64,000 bases of DNA from Sphingobium boeckii. Its GTDB lineage: Bacteria > Pseudomonadota > Alphaproteobacteria > Sphingomonadales > Sphingomonadaceae. Positions within the stretch are counted from its first letter, which is position 1. Every line of letters starts with the position of its first letter. This document shows, piece after piece, positions 45,700 through 54,730 of this stretch. The position numbers and the translations under genes are program-made. The notes beneath the pieces are model-generated. The model worked only from the letters and a program-made list of their open reading frames with translations. It did no database searches and was not told the DNA's origin. The stretch lies in the NCBI RefSeq assembly GCF_014199215.1, contig NZ_JACIJC010000001.1, forward strand, positions 250,001-314,000. The letters are read 5' to 3'.

Positions 45700-46166
45700 C
45701 AGTTGATCAGCCTGGGCGCGGGCGGTGTCGCATATTTGCCGCCGACCTGTCCCGCCGCCTCGCGCTGCATCTCCTTTTTGCCTTTCGGTGCCGTCCGCTC
45801 GGGCCTGCCGCGCTCGGAGACGCGGGCCGCCAGCTTCACCAGGTCATGCTTGTCCAGGCGTTTGAACAGCTTATCGACCGCAGAGACGTTTCCCTTGTCA
45901 ACCTCCGTCAACAGCGACCCCAGCAGCTTGCCCTCTAGGCGGTGGCGGGCTTCCAGACGGGATCGCAATTCTCGAAAATAATGCTTCTTCAGCGTGGGCG
46001 TGGAGATCGAAAGCGCCGCGGCAATTTGGTCTTCGTTCTTGTCGAACGCAGCCAACACCATGACTTTCCGCCGATTTTCCAGCGTCACCAAATGCGGCGG
46101 CCGCCCGCGCTTGCCCATGCCTTCCGGAATGGGATCGCCCAGCAGGTCAAAATCCCAGTCCGACAT
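45699..46166 (-). CDS. Terminase small subunit
   Basis: The start [10 protein letters not shown] gives 155 residues. A helix-turn-helix ([20 protein letters not shown]) recognises phage DNA. The helical middle and basic C terminus ([19 protein letters not shown]) are typical. An upstream extension of the frame is unlikely. Confidence 0.87.
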   Translation of the reverse strand: MSDWDFDLLGDPIPEGMGKRGRPPHLVTLENRRKVMVLAAFDKNEDQIAAALSISTPTLKKHYFRELRSRLEARHRLEGKLLGSLLTEVDKGNVSAVDKLFKRLDKHDLVKLAARVSERGRPERTAPKGKKEMQREAAGQVGGKYATPPAPRLIN

Positions 46167-46239
46167 TAAAAAATCTCCGCGTGAGGGGGACGGCGGTGAT
46201 GGCCGCATAGGTCTGCAGACTTTTAACACCCCCCCCGGC
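46167..46239. other. Candidate cos region between HNH endonuclease and terminase genes
   Basis: This 73-base gap contains an eight-C run and GC-rich repeats. In HK97-like cos phages the cohesive-end site lies exactly here, between the HNH gene and the small terminase. No cohesive end can be defined from sequence alone. Confidence 0.3.
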
Positions 46240-46554
46240 TCAGGCTTGACCTCGTGCCCTCCTGCGCCGCGCGGCAGCCGTCTTCTGTTGATGGTGCGTA
46301 AAGCACAGCAGCTCGATGTTGGACCGCTCCAGATCGGCTCCGCCGTCTTTGCGCTCGACTATGTGATCAGCAATGATCCTTTCGACCGAGACGCATCCGT
46401 GCCGCTGGCATCGCGATCCGCGTTCGCGCTTGATCGACGCGACCAACGATCGCCACTCCTTGCTCTGATAGAACGGGTCCGGGATCTTCGGTGCCGGACG
46501 CAGCCGCGGCTCCAACGCACGCAACCGAGGCGGCGCGCTCTTCAATCGGCCCAT
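46240..46554 (-). CDS. HNH endonuclease
   Basis: The 104-residue protein starts MGRLKSAPPRL. The HNH fold is clear: RCQRHGC zinc ligand, VERIIADHIVERKDGG with the HNH His, NIELLCFTHHQQKT. HNH proteins beside terminase genes assist cos cleavage and are needed for packaging in HK97-like phages. Confidence 0.9.
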   Translation of the reverse strand: MGRLKSAPPRLRALEPRLRPAPKIPDPFYQSKEWRSLVASIKRERGSRCQRHGCVSVERIIADHIVERKDGGADLERSNIELLCFTHHQQKTAAARRRRARGQA

Positions 46555-46739
46555 GTGCTGTATCCAAAATGCCAGCGCCCGCCACGATCGAGACCGAGGC
46601 GGGCGCTGCAGGGTTCCGAGGGAGGATCGAAGCTGGTGAGCATCAGCATGACGCTCGCCCAAGCCTATCGGTCTATAGCCCTAAAAGGCCGCCAATGTGG
46701 ACAAACATTATTTTCGCATATGCAGATAAACCCACTTGA

Positions 46740-47249
46740 TCACGCGCACCCGAGGACTTTGGCCGCATTCAGCGCCTTGCATATGCTCTCGATCGCACGG
46801 CCATAACGCTTGCGCAGCCCATCGGACCCGAATTGCACGCCCATCGCCTTCTTGAGCGAACCCCAGGCCACCTGATTATCCCCCCGCGCGAGCCGCGAGA
46901 CCGCCATTGCCACCAGCTTGCGGTCACGATCCTTCACGAACGCCATCCAGGCGAACGCCTCTTCCATCTCGGCCACATCACGGCGGGTGAGCGCAGCCGC
47001 GCGGGGCATAGCTTCGGTGTCGCCATAGTCGCCGAAGAAGTTGTGCCGAAGGACGTCCGGCCAATGCGCTTTAACATGAAGCCAGCTCGTCTCGCGATCT
47101 GGCATCCGCCAGCAGATCAGCATGGCGGCGATCAAACGCTCTTGCACCAGGTCGAAATCGAAGAAGCTCCCGCCCTCCCTTTCTTTTCGAGGGTCTAAGG
47201 GAGGATGTATTTCATTCTTTTCAATAAGATAAGGAGTATTAGGGAGCAT
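46740..47249 (-). CDS. DUF6362 family phage protein
   Basis: The start MLPNTPYL is preceded by AGGA and gives 169 residues. Conserved segments are VQERLIAAMLICWRMPDRE, LTRRDVAEMEEAFAWMAFV and LARGDNQVAWGSLKKAMGVQ, the last a helix-turn-helix-like end. The family is common between replication and packaging modules and may regulate late transcription. Confidence 0.77.
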   Translation of the reverse strand: MLPNTPYLIEKNEIHPPLDPRKEREGGSFFDFDLVQERLIAAMLICWRMPDRETSWLHVKAHWPDVLRHNFFGDYGDTEAMPRAAALTRRDVAEMEEAFAWMAFVKDRDRKLVAMAVSRLARGDNQVAWGSLKKAMGVQFGSDGLRKRYGRAIESICKALNAAKVLGCA

Positions 47250-47382
47250 GGGAGTGTATCCTATGGTTGTTTTGTGCGCGCGCCCGCGCCGGCGCATGTG
47301 AGGTGAGTGGTTGCAATGTGCCTCCCGCAAGCTCCCATCCTCCCTAAACGGCAGAAATCAGGGCTTCCCAAGGTGTCGCAAT

Positions 47383-47410
47383 CCTCCCGTTCATGGCTCC
47401 GGACGGGAGG
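47383..47410. other. Stem-loop after the primase gene
   Basis: Perfect arms CCTCCCGT and ACGGGAGG flank a 12-base loop about 10 bases downstream of the primase stop. It may be a weak terminator or an RNA element. There is no T run. Confidence 0.4.
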
Positions 47411-47419
47411 AAGGGAGCA

Positions 47420-50398
47420 TCATGGCGGCAAATCGTCATCATAATCGGGATGCGGATGAGGGGGCGGGGGCGCAGGGAGGGGCTCTGCCGGTGGCGCTGC
47501 AGCGCCCGCCGGGGCCGCCACGATCGGCGCGCCGGCTGATGCCTTGTCCACATGTCTGGGCGGCCCCAGATCGCGTTCCACGGGTTTGCCCTCGTGATCG
47601 GTGAAGTCGGTGGCATCGTATCGCGGCAGGATATCGTGCCACTGCATCGTGCTCGCCTTGTTGATCTTGAAGCCCTTCTTCTGCATCTGGGCGTTGAGAT
47701 ATTTGGCGGACCATGCCTTGCCCGAGGCGGGCAGCAATTGCGCCCAGGTCTGCCAGGCTTCGAACAATCGGTGCAGCGCCGTCGCGCCCAGCTTGTCGCC
47801 CGGCGATCGCGCGACGCAGAGATCGAGGAAGGTCATCAGGATGTCGTTTTCCTCATGATATTGCTGCGTCGCTTCGATCATCTCCTGCGGCATCGGCAGC
47901 CCGTCGGTGAGATAGGCGAGCGCGCCCGCGATCATGCGGTTCAGCACACCGGATAATTCGTCGCGGATCTTGATCTTCAGTCGATCGTCTCGCTCTTCGG
48001 TCGGAATGATGACGCCCCACGGCACCACCTGCATTCGTCGCCGGATGCCGTAATCGGTGCCGATCCGGGGCAGGTTGTTCGCCATGATGGTGTTGGTGAA
48101 GGTCACCGGCAGTTCGAACGGCGGCTTCAGCAGCTCGCGCACGCCGCCGATCGGCTCGTCGCTGGTCAGCGATTTGACCAGCCCGTCGGAGAATTTGGAG
48201 CTGTCATCGGGTTCGTTCGCATAGACCATGCGCCGGCCCGCCAGGGCGGCCAGATCGGTCGTCGGCCCGCCGCCCGTGCGCTTCTTGCCGGCGTCCATGA
48301 AAGTATCGATGCCGGTGGTCCAGGCATAGTCACCCAGCAGCCATGCGTGCGTCTGCACCCACACGCCCTTGCCATTCTGGCCTTCGCCATGGAAAACAGC
48401 CATCTTCTGCGCATCGGCCAGGCCAAGCGCATTATAGCCGCCCCATCGATCGAGCCAGTCGCGCATCTCCACATTGGGCTGCACGCGCGCCAGAAAGGCA
48501 TCGAACATCGGCGAGCACGCCTTGGGATCATAGGCGACCCGCGCGATCTTCGTCATGCGATCCTCGCGACGATGCCCGCGCTCTTCTACCCAGGCCGCCT
48601 TGTCGCCTTCCGGGCGATGGAATTGCAGCGCGCAATTCTGCAGATTGATGGCCAGCGGATCGCCGTCGAATTCATCGGTCTTCGCCGAAAGCCGCGCCTC
48701 CGCCATCTTGGCGATGCACGTGATATGGCCAGCCCCTTCCGACGCGCGCCCCCAGGCACCCACCTTGTCGGAGAGCAGCACGATATCGCCATTGCTCTTC
48801 ACCTGGACGATCGCGTCATGCCGCGGGCTTTCGCCACCAGTGTCGCGCGCCAGTAGGCGCTGGCGATACCACATGTCGGATTTGAGCTTCTTCTTCTTCT
48901 TGATCAGGTCGCGGATGAAGCGCGTGCCGCCACCACCGTCATCCGCATCATCATCGTCATGCAGCTCGATATCGCCATCCTCGGGCGGAAAGGGCACGCC
49001 GCTCGATCGGATCAGCACCGATTCCTGCTGGATCGCGCGCATCGTATCCTGCACCGCGCGGCCGAGCAGTGGCATGGCCATGTCGCGATTCCAGCGCTGT
49101 CCGTCCCACGCCAGCCAGCCCCACGCCTCGACATAGAGGAAATTCTTGCCATAGCGCGCCAGGAAGCGCTCCAGATTGCCAAGGTCCGTTTGTGGCAGGA
49201 ACCCGCATTCCAGCGTCAGATCGTCCGCCCAGCCCCCATCCTTGCCCGGCCCGCATCCTTTGTCCGCGGCCTTGGCCGGCGATCCTCCCCCGCGGGAGCT
49301 TTGCTCATATTCGTCGTCGGATCCGGGGCGGGGGGAAGGAGGGGATGAGGATGATGATGACGTTCGTTGGGCAGAGCTTGCGGGGTTCGATCGTCCCGCC
49401 CGCGTGCCCACGTCGGAAAGGTCGTGTGGATTGGCCATGCCATCGGCCAGCCCATTCTCCAGCGTCTTTTCCGCGCCCGCTGGATCTTCATTGTGCGCCA
49501 TGCCGCGGATCACGCCCTGCAGGGCGGCTCGCACCACGGATTCCGCCAGCCAGCCGCCCGGAATATAGCCCCCCAGTTTCAGCGCCGCGAAATAGATGCC
49601 GTTGTTCCGGCCGCCATGCCGGCCGCCGCCGATCGGCGTGGCGGCCAATGTCGCGCATTCCTCGTTCAGCGCGGTCATGGCATATTTGCGGCGCACGGTA
49701 TTGGCCGGATCGCTCATGTCCTGGCGCTGCGGCGGCGGTGAGGCCGGGCGATCCGGCGCAGCCTGATCCTCCCGCGCAGCTTTCGCTTTCGGGGATCGGA
49801 GGATCTCGATCAGCGCCGGCGGTGCTTCGGCGATCGCGTCGCCCAGCTTGCCGCGCAGCCAGCGATAGCGCGCGCCGGTTTCCTTCATCACGCTGGGCGG
49901 TGCGATCACATAGCCACCATGGCCGCGCACATCCACATGCCGGGGAAGGTTGCCGCGGTTCCTGATGTCTTCGCCCGCTGGCTGCTTGAAATACACATGC
50001 ACGCCATCGCTCTGCGTCATGGCGGTCAGCGAAGGCGGCAGGGCGCACCCCATCTGGGCTTCCAGATCGGCCTTCAGCGATTCCAGCGTCCAGACCTCGC
50101 CGGATTCCGGATCTTCGCGCGGATCGAAATCCAGCACGAAGCAACCATTCACGCCCGTGGGCAAACCGATCAGCGCGTCGGGATGCTGTTTCCACCAGGC
50201 GCGAATGCGGGTTTCATCGGTCGTTGCATCCTTGAAGCCGGTGCCGGTGTAAGGCGCTTTCGCGCGGAAAACCTTCTCCTTGCCCCCGAATTGCTGAATG
50301 GTTTCATCCCGCTCGCGGCAGGGAAACACCGGCCAGCCATGGCGCGCATATTGCAGGGCCGCCGTGCACATGGGCGAGGGGAGTTGCGAAACAGTCAC
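47420..50398 (-). CDS. Primase-polymerase / SF3 helicase replication protein
   Basis: This 992-residue multidomain protein starts with GTG. The N-terminal prim-pol domain (about 10-200) has AALQYARHGWPVFPC, the metal site VLDFDPRED and DGVHVYFKQP. A low-complexity linker (SSAQRTSSSSSSPPS, about 335-385) leads to a D5/P4-type helicase. The helicase has Walker A GEGQNGKGV near 670, then ANEPDDSSKFSDG and FTNTIMANNLPRI. It would initiate and unwind phage DNA. A single-chain primase plus helicase is typical of temperate phages. Confidence 0.92.
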   Translation of the reverse strand: MTVSQLPSPMCTAALQYARHGWPVFPCRERDETIQQFGGKEKVFRAKAPYTGTGFKDATTDETRIRAWWKQHPDALIGLPTGVNGCFVLDFDPREDPESGEVWTLESLKADLEAQMGCALPPSLTAMTQSDGVHVYFKQPAGEDIRNRGNLPRHVDVRGHGGYVIAPPSVMKETGARYRWLRGKLGDAIAEAPPALIEILRSPKAKAAREDQAAPDRPASPPPQRQDMSDPANTVRRKYAMTALNEECATLAATPIGGGRHGGRNNGIYFAALKLGGYIPGGWLAESVVRAALQGVIRGMAHNEDPAGAEKTLENGLADGMANPHDLSDVGTRAGRSNPASSAQRTSSSSSSPPSPRPGSDDEYEQSSRGGGSPAKAADKGCGPGKDGGWADDLTLECGFLPQTDLGNLERFLARYGKNFLYVEAWGWLAWDGQRWNRDMAMPLLGRAVQDTMRAIQQESVLIRSSGVPFPPEDGDIELHDDDDADDGGGGTRFIRDLIKKKKKLKSDMWYRQRLLARDTGGESPRHDAIVQVKSNGDIVLLSDKVGAWGRASEGAGHITCIAKMAEARLSAKTDEFDGDPLAINLQNCALQFHRPEGDKAAWVEERGHRREDRMTKIARVAYDPKACSPMFDAFLARVQPNVEMRDWLDRWGGYNALGLADAQKMAVFHGEGQNGKGVWVQTHAWLLGDYAWTTGIDTFMDAGKKRTGGGPTTDLAALAGRRMVYANEPDDSSKFSDGLVKSLTSDEPIGGVRELLKPPFELPVTFTNTIMANNLPRIGTDYGIRRRMQVVPWGVIIPTEERDDRLKIKIRDELSGVLNRMIAGALAYLTDGLPMPQEMIEATQQYHEENDILMTFLDLCVARSPGDKLGATALHRLFEAWQTWAQLLPASGKAWSAKYLNAQMQKKGFKINKASTMQWHDILPRYDATDFTDHEGKPVERDLGPPRHVDKASAGAPIVAAPAGAAAPPAEPLPAPPPPHPHPDYDDDLPP

Positions 50399-50474
50399 AG
50401 TCAGGAAATCCCCCCGAAAATCGGGCTAAAGCGGGTTTATCATCGGTGGCGCGCACGCCGGATCGAATGGGAGG

Positions 50475-50924
50475 TTAGAAGGGCACATCGTCGTCGAGGT
50501 CGGGCGACGCAGAGGGAGGATCCCGGTCTGGCACCGCGCCGCGACCACCCGGATCGGGTCGGTCAGCCACCTCGGCCTGCCGCCCGTCCAGCAGCTTCAG
50601 CAGCCCGGAATAGCGCTGCACCACGATCTCGGTCACGCTGCGCTCAACGCCATCCTTGGTCCATTTGCGCGTCTGCAGCTCGCCTTCGATCAAACATCGG
50701 CTGCCCTTGCGCAGATAGCGCGCGGCGATCCGGCCGATCTGCTCGTTGAAGATCACGATGCGATGCCATTCGGTGCGCTCCTGCGTCGCGCCGTCGCGAT
50801 CTTTCCAGCGCTCGCTGGTCGCCATTGAAAAGGAGACCACCTCCACGCCGCCACCCGTCGTGCGGGTCACCGGATCGCCGCCCAGCCGCCCGATGATCGT
50901 GGATCTGTTCAAATCGCCGCTCAT
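50475..50924 (-). CDS. ssb: Single-stranded DNA-binding protein
   Basis: The start MSGDLNRSTIIGRLGGDP is preferred over an upstream in-frame extension and has the usual OB-fold beginning. FSMATSERWKDRDG and TEWHRIVIFNEQIGRIAARYL are SSB signatures. The C-terminal DLDDDVPF tail is the partner-binding peptide. It lies between the replication protein and small accessory genes. The start overlaps the upstream stop by 4 bases. Confidence 0.95.
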   Translation of the reverse strand: MSGDLNRSTIIGRLGGDPVTRTTGGGVEVVSFSMATSERWKDRDGATQERTEWHRIVIFNEQIGRIAARYLRKGSRCLIEGELQTRKWTKDGVERSVTEIVVQRYSGLLKLLDGRQAEVADRPDPGGRGAVPDRDPPSASPDLDDDVPF

Positions 50925-51154
50925 CCGTTCAATCCTTCCTGAAATCGGCCGCAATGCGGGCAGCGCCGCTCCGGTCCGTAAATGGCGTCGAATGCACCGC
51001 GGTTCGCGGCACGCCAGGCGCGCGCCCATGCGATGCCGGCAGCAACGTCAGGGCGTGCGGACTGCCCCCCCCCAGGGCGTGCGCAGATGAGGCACGCCGC
51101 GTCATATCTTGCTGCCTCCGCTGCAATTCCACGCGGCGATCGCCAGCGCATCAT
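50921..51154 (-). CDS. Small zinc-ribbon phage protein, start uncertain
   Basis: The frame ending by ATGA overlap with ssb contains two CxxC pairs, ACLICARP and RCPHCGRF, separated by about 40 residues, so a zinc ribbon is likely. The start is unclear. ATG at 51154 is in frame but has no clear ribosome site. A well-placed ATG at 51105 (ATGA overlap and GGAGG) lies in another frame. A run of nine G on the coding strand separates the two frames. See findings. Confidence 0.5.
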   Translation of the reverse strand: MMRWRSPRGIAAEAARYDAACLICARPGGGQSARPDVAAGIAWARAWRAANRGAFDAIYGPERRCPHCGRFQEGLNG

Positions 51155-51293
51155 CGCGCACGGCGTCTTCACTCCGCGCGCCGGTCGCGCCGCATCCGGG
51201 GCATTCAACCCAGGTGGTTACGCCGTTTGGGGCGGGCCGAGTCCGGACGCTCGGCATCCGGCCGCACCGGCAACGCAACGCGCGCTCGCTCAC
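51102..51293 (-). CDS. Lar-like restriction alleviation / zinc-ribbon protein
   Basis: The 63-residue protein starts with GTG in a GTGA overlap. It has RCRCGRMP and ECPGCGATG with an ending ALAIAAWN, the usual order in Lar/restriction-alleviation family small proteins. It may protect phage DNA from host type I restriction. It lies in the replication operon beside a methyltransferase. Confidence 0.68.
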   Translation of the reverse strand: MSERALRCRCGRMPSVRTRPAPNGVTTWVECPGCGATGARSEDAVRDDALAIAAWNCSGGSKI

Positions 51294-51517
51294 GCGGCGT
51301 CTCGCCGCAGGGGCAATTGTCGCAGCGCGCCAATAAGTGACGCTGCAGGGCGAGGCTGCGGCGTGATAGAAGATTCGAAAATTGCGCCATATTTGCCTCG
51401 CTCAAGGGGGAGGCTGACGTCATTGCGTTCGAAAAGTGAATTTGTGGTAAATGCGAAACCTATTGTTAACCTATTTGTGCTCCGGCGCATTCGGTTAACG
51501 TCTTCTAAATTCTTCAT
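51290..51517 (-). CDS. Small hypothetical phage protein
   Basis: The 75-residue protein starts MKNLEDVNRMRRSTN. It is linked by 4-base overlaps to the genes on both sides, which defines its ends. Local base composition is more AT-rich at the 5' part. No family is recognised. Confidence 0.62.
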   Translation of the reverse strand: MKNLEDVNRMRRSTNRLTIGFAFTTNSLFERNDVSLPLERGKYGAIFESSITPQPRPAASLIGALRQLPLRRDAA

Positions 51518-52497
51518 ATCATCGCCCTCACCGATGCAGCGATCCGTCGGCACGCCGTCAGGAAATGTGCCGGATTCTGCTCGATCCCGGTAAAGCGACG
51601 TCCGGCCTTCACCGTCGCCACGCCCGTCGATCCCGTCCCCATGAACGGATCGCACACGCTATCCCCCGCCACATTGCGGATGATCTTATCCATCACGGCA
51701 TCGGGCTTCACGGTCGCATGACCGAACTTCTCAACGCCTCTTGGCGACATCGCAATGATCTGGCGATCGAGGTCGTCCAATGCGCCACGCGGATGAAAGC
51801 CGCTGTTCCACGCGTGGATGTAGAATTCCATCACCGGGCGGTAATGCTTGTTCGCCACAGGCTGCGGGTTCTTCTTGCGCCAGATGCAGACAGCCTGGCG
51901 CTTGAAGCTGCCGTCCAGATAGGGGAGCAACTTCGAAAGCTGGTCATTGTGACAAAACACGACGACGCCGCCGCAGATCAGCGGATTGATAACCGAATGG
52001 TCGAACCCGCCACTCAGCCCTTCCGCAATTATCTGATCCATCCCGCCGCGGCTCTCGCGATAATGCCCACCACCCTCGGCACGAAATTCATACGGCGGAT
52101 CCATCACATCCGCGTCATGCCACCCAAGCTGGGGGCGGATGCGATAGGCGTCGCCCAGATACAGCGTCGCCGGCCCGATCACGATCGCCCCTAGCGATCC
52201 GTGCTGGCGTCCGTTAGCGATGATATAATGCACTGGACCCTCATCGAGCCCCCGCAACACGTCTTCGAAACTGGCGACGTCACGTTCAGGATCGCCGATC
52301 GCGATGATCGGCTGCGCGTCACGGTCACCGGAGAAGCCATCATGGATCGGCTCGAAATCCGGTCCATGGAACCCAAGCTGCGGGCGCAGTTCGTCCTGAA
52401 CAATCTGGCCACGCTGATCCGCCACGCCCTCCGACGCCGCGAGGGCACCTGCCAAAGCGTCATGCTCCGCAGCGGGGATATCGACTGAAACGCTCAT
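51514..52497 (-). CDS. Site-specific DNA methyltransferase (beta class, DPPY)
   Basis: Motif IV DPPY is at 133-136, motif X-like HATVKP at 259-264 and motif I DPFMGTGST at 282-290. This order is the beta class, and DPPY favours N6-adenine methylation. The first 105 residues (with VSVDIPAAEHDALAGALAAS and PIIAIGDPERD) precede the catalytic domain and are not recognised. No restriction enzyme is next to it, so it is an orphan that may hide phage DNA or regulate it. Confidence 0.92.
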   Translation of the reverse strand: MSVSVDIPAAEHDALAGALAASEGVADQRGQIVQDELRPQLGFHGPDFEPIHDGFSGDRDAQPIIAIGDPERDVASFEDVLRGLDEGPVHYIIANGRQHGSLGAIVIGPATLYLGDAYRIRPQLGWHDADVMDPPYEFRAEGGGHYRESRGGMDQIIAEGLSGGFDHSVINPLICGGVVVFCHNDQLSKLLPYLDGSFKRQAVCIWRKKNPQPVANKHYRPVMEFYIHAWNSGFHPRGALDDLDRQIIAMSPRGVEKFGHATVKPDAVMDKIIRNVAGDSVCDPFMGTGSTGVATVKAGRRFTGIEQNPAHFLTACRRIAASVRAMI

Positions 52498-53444
52498 GCG
52501 GGCATACCATTATGCTCGACGCCGTCCAGCAAGCGCCCGGCAGCTTTCTTGCCGATACGTTCCATGACCGAGGAACCAAAAGCAGAGAATTGGCGCGGGT
52601 AGCTGTCCGTGTACGCTATACCGGCCCAGCTAAGGTTCTCGTTGGGTACCAGCGCAAAGCGCCCCGGAGCGCCCGCCGGACGTGGCCGCCCGCCTTGCCA
52701 TTCTCCCCATTGCTTGAAAAAGAAGGGCACCGCCGCCGACGCACAATGATCGCGCAGTATCCGCACCCACTGGATATGCATCGGCCGCGCGCCATCCCCG
52801 CTCTCGCCACCAACAATCATCCAGTCCGGCAATAGATCGTCGGGAATGGTGCCCAGCGGACCGATCAGCGGTTCCACGCTCCAGAATGTCTTGGCAGCGG
52901 GCGTGTTCGCCAGATCGCCGCCGCGCGCCAGCATCCGCTCGCGATCTTCTATCGACACGCCCAACCAGATATTCTCCGGCACCTGGAATAGTGGCGTGGA
53001 TTCGGAGAGATCATAGAAGAAGGCGATACTTTCAGGCAACCGCCAGCGCGCAGAGATATAATCTCGCATCCGCGCAGAGCGCTTTGTAAGCACCTGAAAG
53101 ATATGTCGTGCCGGCCGAGCCTCCATCACATCGAACACCCGATCAATCCACGCATCCGGCACATCTTCATGGAACAGGTCGCCATGCGCACAAACGAAGA
53201 CCCTGCGAGGCCGCCGCCATCGTAAAGGCTGCGCGATCCATTCTTCATTGAAACGAACTTCGCCTGTCCAAACCGGCCCAGCTTTCGTCGCCACTGTTAA
53301 ACCGGCGCGCGATCGGTGATGCTGCAGCCGTGTGCCCGCCAGCTTCATCGCATAGCAGTGCTTGCAACCCGGCGAGATCACGCTGCAACCCGTGATCGGG
53401 TTCCAAGTCGCATCAGTCCATTCGATCAGTGAGGTTTCAGCCAC
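52494..53444 (-). CDS. DUF5131 (phage Gp37/Gp68) family protein
   Basis: The GTG start at 53444 gives VAETSLIEWTDATWNPITGC, the standard opening of the family. GCSVISPGCKHCYA forms a CX6CX2C cluster like a radical SAM site. Later motifs are FVCAHGDLFHEDVP, FQVLTKRSARM and WLGVSIED, and the end FFFKQWGEW. The reaction is unknown. It overlaps the methyltransferase by 4 bases. Confidence 0.9.
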   Translation of the reverse strand: MAETSLIEWTDATWNPITGCSVISPGCKHCYAMKLAGTRLQHHRSRAGLTVATKAGPVWTGEVRFNEEWIAQPLRWRRPRRVFVCAHGDLFHEDVPDAWIDRVFDVMEARPARHIFQVLTKRSARMRDYISARWRLPESIAFFYDLSESTPLFQVPENIWLGVSIEDRERMLARGGDLANTPAAKTFWSVEPLIGPLGTIPDDLLPDWMIVGGESGDGARPMHIQWVRILRDHCASAAVPFFFKQWGEWQGGRPRPAGAPGRFALVPNENLSWAGIAYTDSYPRQFSAFGSSVMERIGKKAAGRLLDGVEHNGMPA

Positions 53445-53730
53445 GGCGCACCTCCAACAACCCTTCCTCGCGAAGCGCCGCGCGTATCGCCTTGCGCGCG
53501 CCCACGGGGTCGATCTCGTGCCGGTGCAGTCCTGCCGCCACGCCATTGGCGAAATTCTTCACCTGCTCGATCGCCAGCGTGCCTTCCTCGGCCGTCAGCC
53601 GCCGCTGCGAGACCATCGCCCGCACGCCCTTGGCATAGCGGCGGGCCATGCCAAGCACCGCCGTCCGCTCCAGCGCGATCGTCTCGACGCGCATGGAATC
53701 AAGTGTGCGGGGTGAAGTGCCTTTGCCCAT
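53437..53730 (-). CDS. Small hypothetical phage protein
   Basis: The 97-residue helical basic protein overlaps the DUF5131 start by 8 bases and the upstream stop by one base. It contains EGTLAIEQVKNFANGVAAGL. No family is recognised. Confidence 0.65.
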   Translation of the reverse strand: MGKGTSPRTLDSMRVETIALERTAVLGMARRYAKGVRAMVSQRRLTAEEGTLAIEQVKNFANGVAAGLHRHEIDPVGARKAIRAALREEGLLEVRRG

Positions 53731-54056
53731 CAGGCGTTGCCGCCAAATTCATCGCACGCCACACGCATCGCCCGACGCTTGCCAACGTCGATGCCGGTCC
53801 GGAAATTCCGCGCCATGGCATCCGTTACCCGCTTCTTATCCTGGTCGTGCAGCAGCCCGGCAACGATCATGTGCCCCATGATCGTGCCAGCGAATGTGGC
53901 CGCAGCAGCCATCAGAATCGACGACTTCATTGCCGGGTCATCGACATCCCGAATGACGTGCATCGTGGCTTGCCGAATAACCTCCACCAGCTCGATCATT
54001 TCCAGATGCTCAGCGCTACCGCTGCCCGCGCTTTTCAGGATGACTTCCGACGTCAC
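53730..54056 (-). CDS. Small hypothetical phage protein
   Basis: The GTG start at 54056 lies in a GTGA overlap and gives 108 residues. An earlier in-frame start would add 17 unlikely residues. It has a hydrophobic middle (MAAAATFAGTIMGHMIVAGLL) that may be a membrane segment or a buried helix, and a basic end. Function is unknown. Confidence 0.62.
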   Translation of the reverse strand: MTSEVILKSAGSGSAEHLEMIELVEVIRQATMHVIRDVDDPAMKSSILMAAAATFAGTIMGHMIVAGLLHDQDKKRVTDAMARNFRTGIDVGKRRAMRVACDEFGGNA

Positions 54057-54730
54057 GCCGCCATTCCATAATCTGATGCCGGCGAAGCGGGGCGCGGCGC
54101 GGGGCACAACACCTGATCCGCATCCGCTTCGCCGGCGGCCCCGCGCGCGTGTCCGATGGTCGCACTATCGGCCATGCGCGCAGGGGCGACCCGTGCGGCG
54201 GGGGAAGTCGCCGCACAGGATCTGAAAAGGGGGGGCAGCGCCGTGGAAAGGCCGGATCGTAGCAGCGTCATCGATCGCGCCGCCTCCGCGCCGATGCGGT
54301 GCGTGTCGATCGCGATCTCGCCCGCTTCCTCCAGCCCGATGAGCAGGCGGCGCACGCGGTGCACATTGCCCAGCCCCAGCGCCGCGGCGAATTCGTCCAG
54401 CGTCGGGCATCGCTGGCCCAGGCGCGCGGCGTCGGCGATCATCGCCATGGTGAACCGGCTTTCCGCCGATCCCGCCACCAGCGATCGTGTCCCGCAGCGC
54501 GGATGTCGCTTCGGCTCTGCGCCGCCCCTGGTGCGCTGCGCGATATAGGCAAACACGCTGCCCGGAGCGCGCTTCTGGCACAGGGCCAGCAAACCCGCCT
54601 CGGCCAGCCCCCGCACATGCAGCGGTCCCGGTGCCTTCTGGGGCAGAAATGCCACCTTGGCATAGGTGATGCTGTCGCCGGGCTCCGCGCCGCGCAGCCA
54701 ATTGTCGATCTGTTCCACTGTCTTGATCAT
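54053..54730 (-). CDS. Phage DNA-binding protein with winged-helix-like segments
   Basis: The 225-residue protein shows two winged-helix-like segments: GDSITYAKVAFLPQ with VRGLAEAGLLALCQKR (about 18-55) and PTLDEFAAALGLGNVHRVRRLLIGLEEAG (about 110-140). The tail is disordered and Ala/Pro-rich. It sits between the CII-like gene and small replication genes, consistent with an origin-binding or regulatory role. No origin repeats were identified within it. Confidence 0.62.
   Translation of the reverse strand: MIKTVEQIDNWLRGAEPGDSITYAKVAFLPQKAPGPLHVRGLAEAGLLALCQKRAPGSVFAYIAQRTRGGAEPKRHPRCGTRSLVAGSAESRFTMAMIADAARLGQRCPTLDEFAAALGLGNVHRVRRLLIGLEEAGEIAIDTHRIGAEAARSMTLLRSGLSTALPPLFRSCAATSPAARVAPARMADSATIGHARGAAGEADADQVLCPAPRPASPASDYGMAA

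Noticed and set aside
51205-51423. A 72-residue frame overlapping the Lar-like and the neighbouring small gene
   Set aside because: It lacks the overlap pattern seen in the rest of the operon, and its body is read from the other genes' codons.
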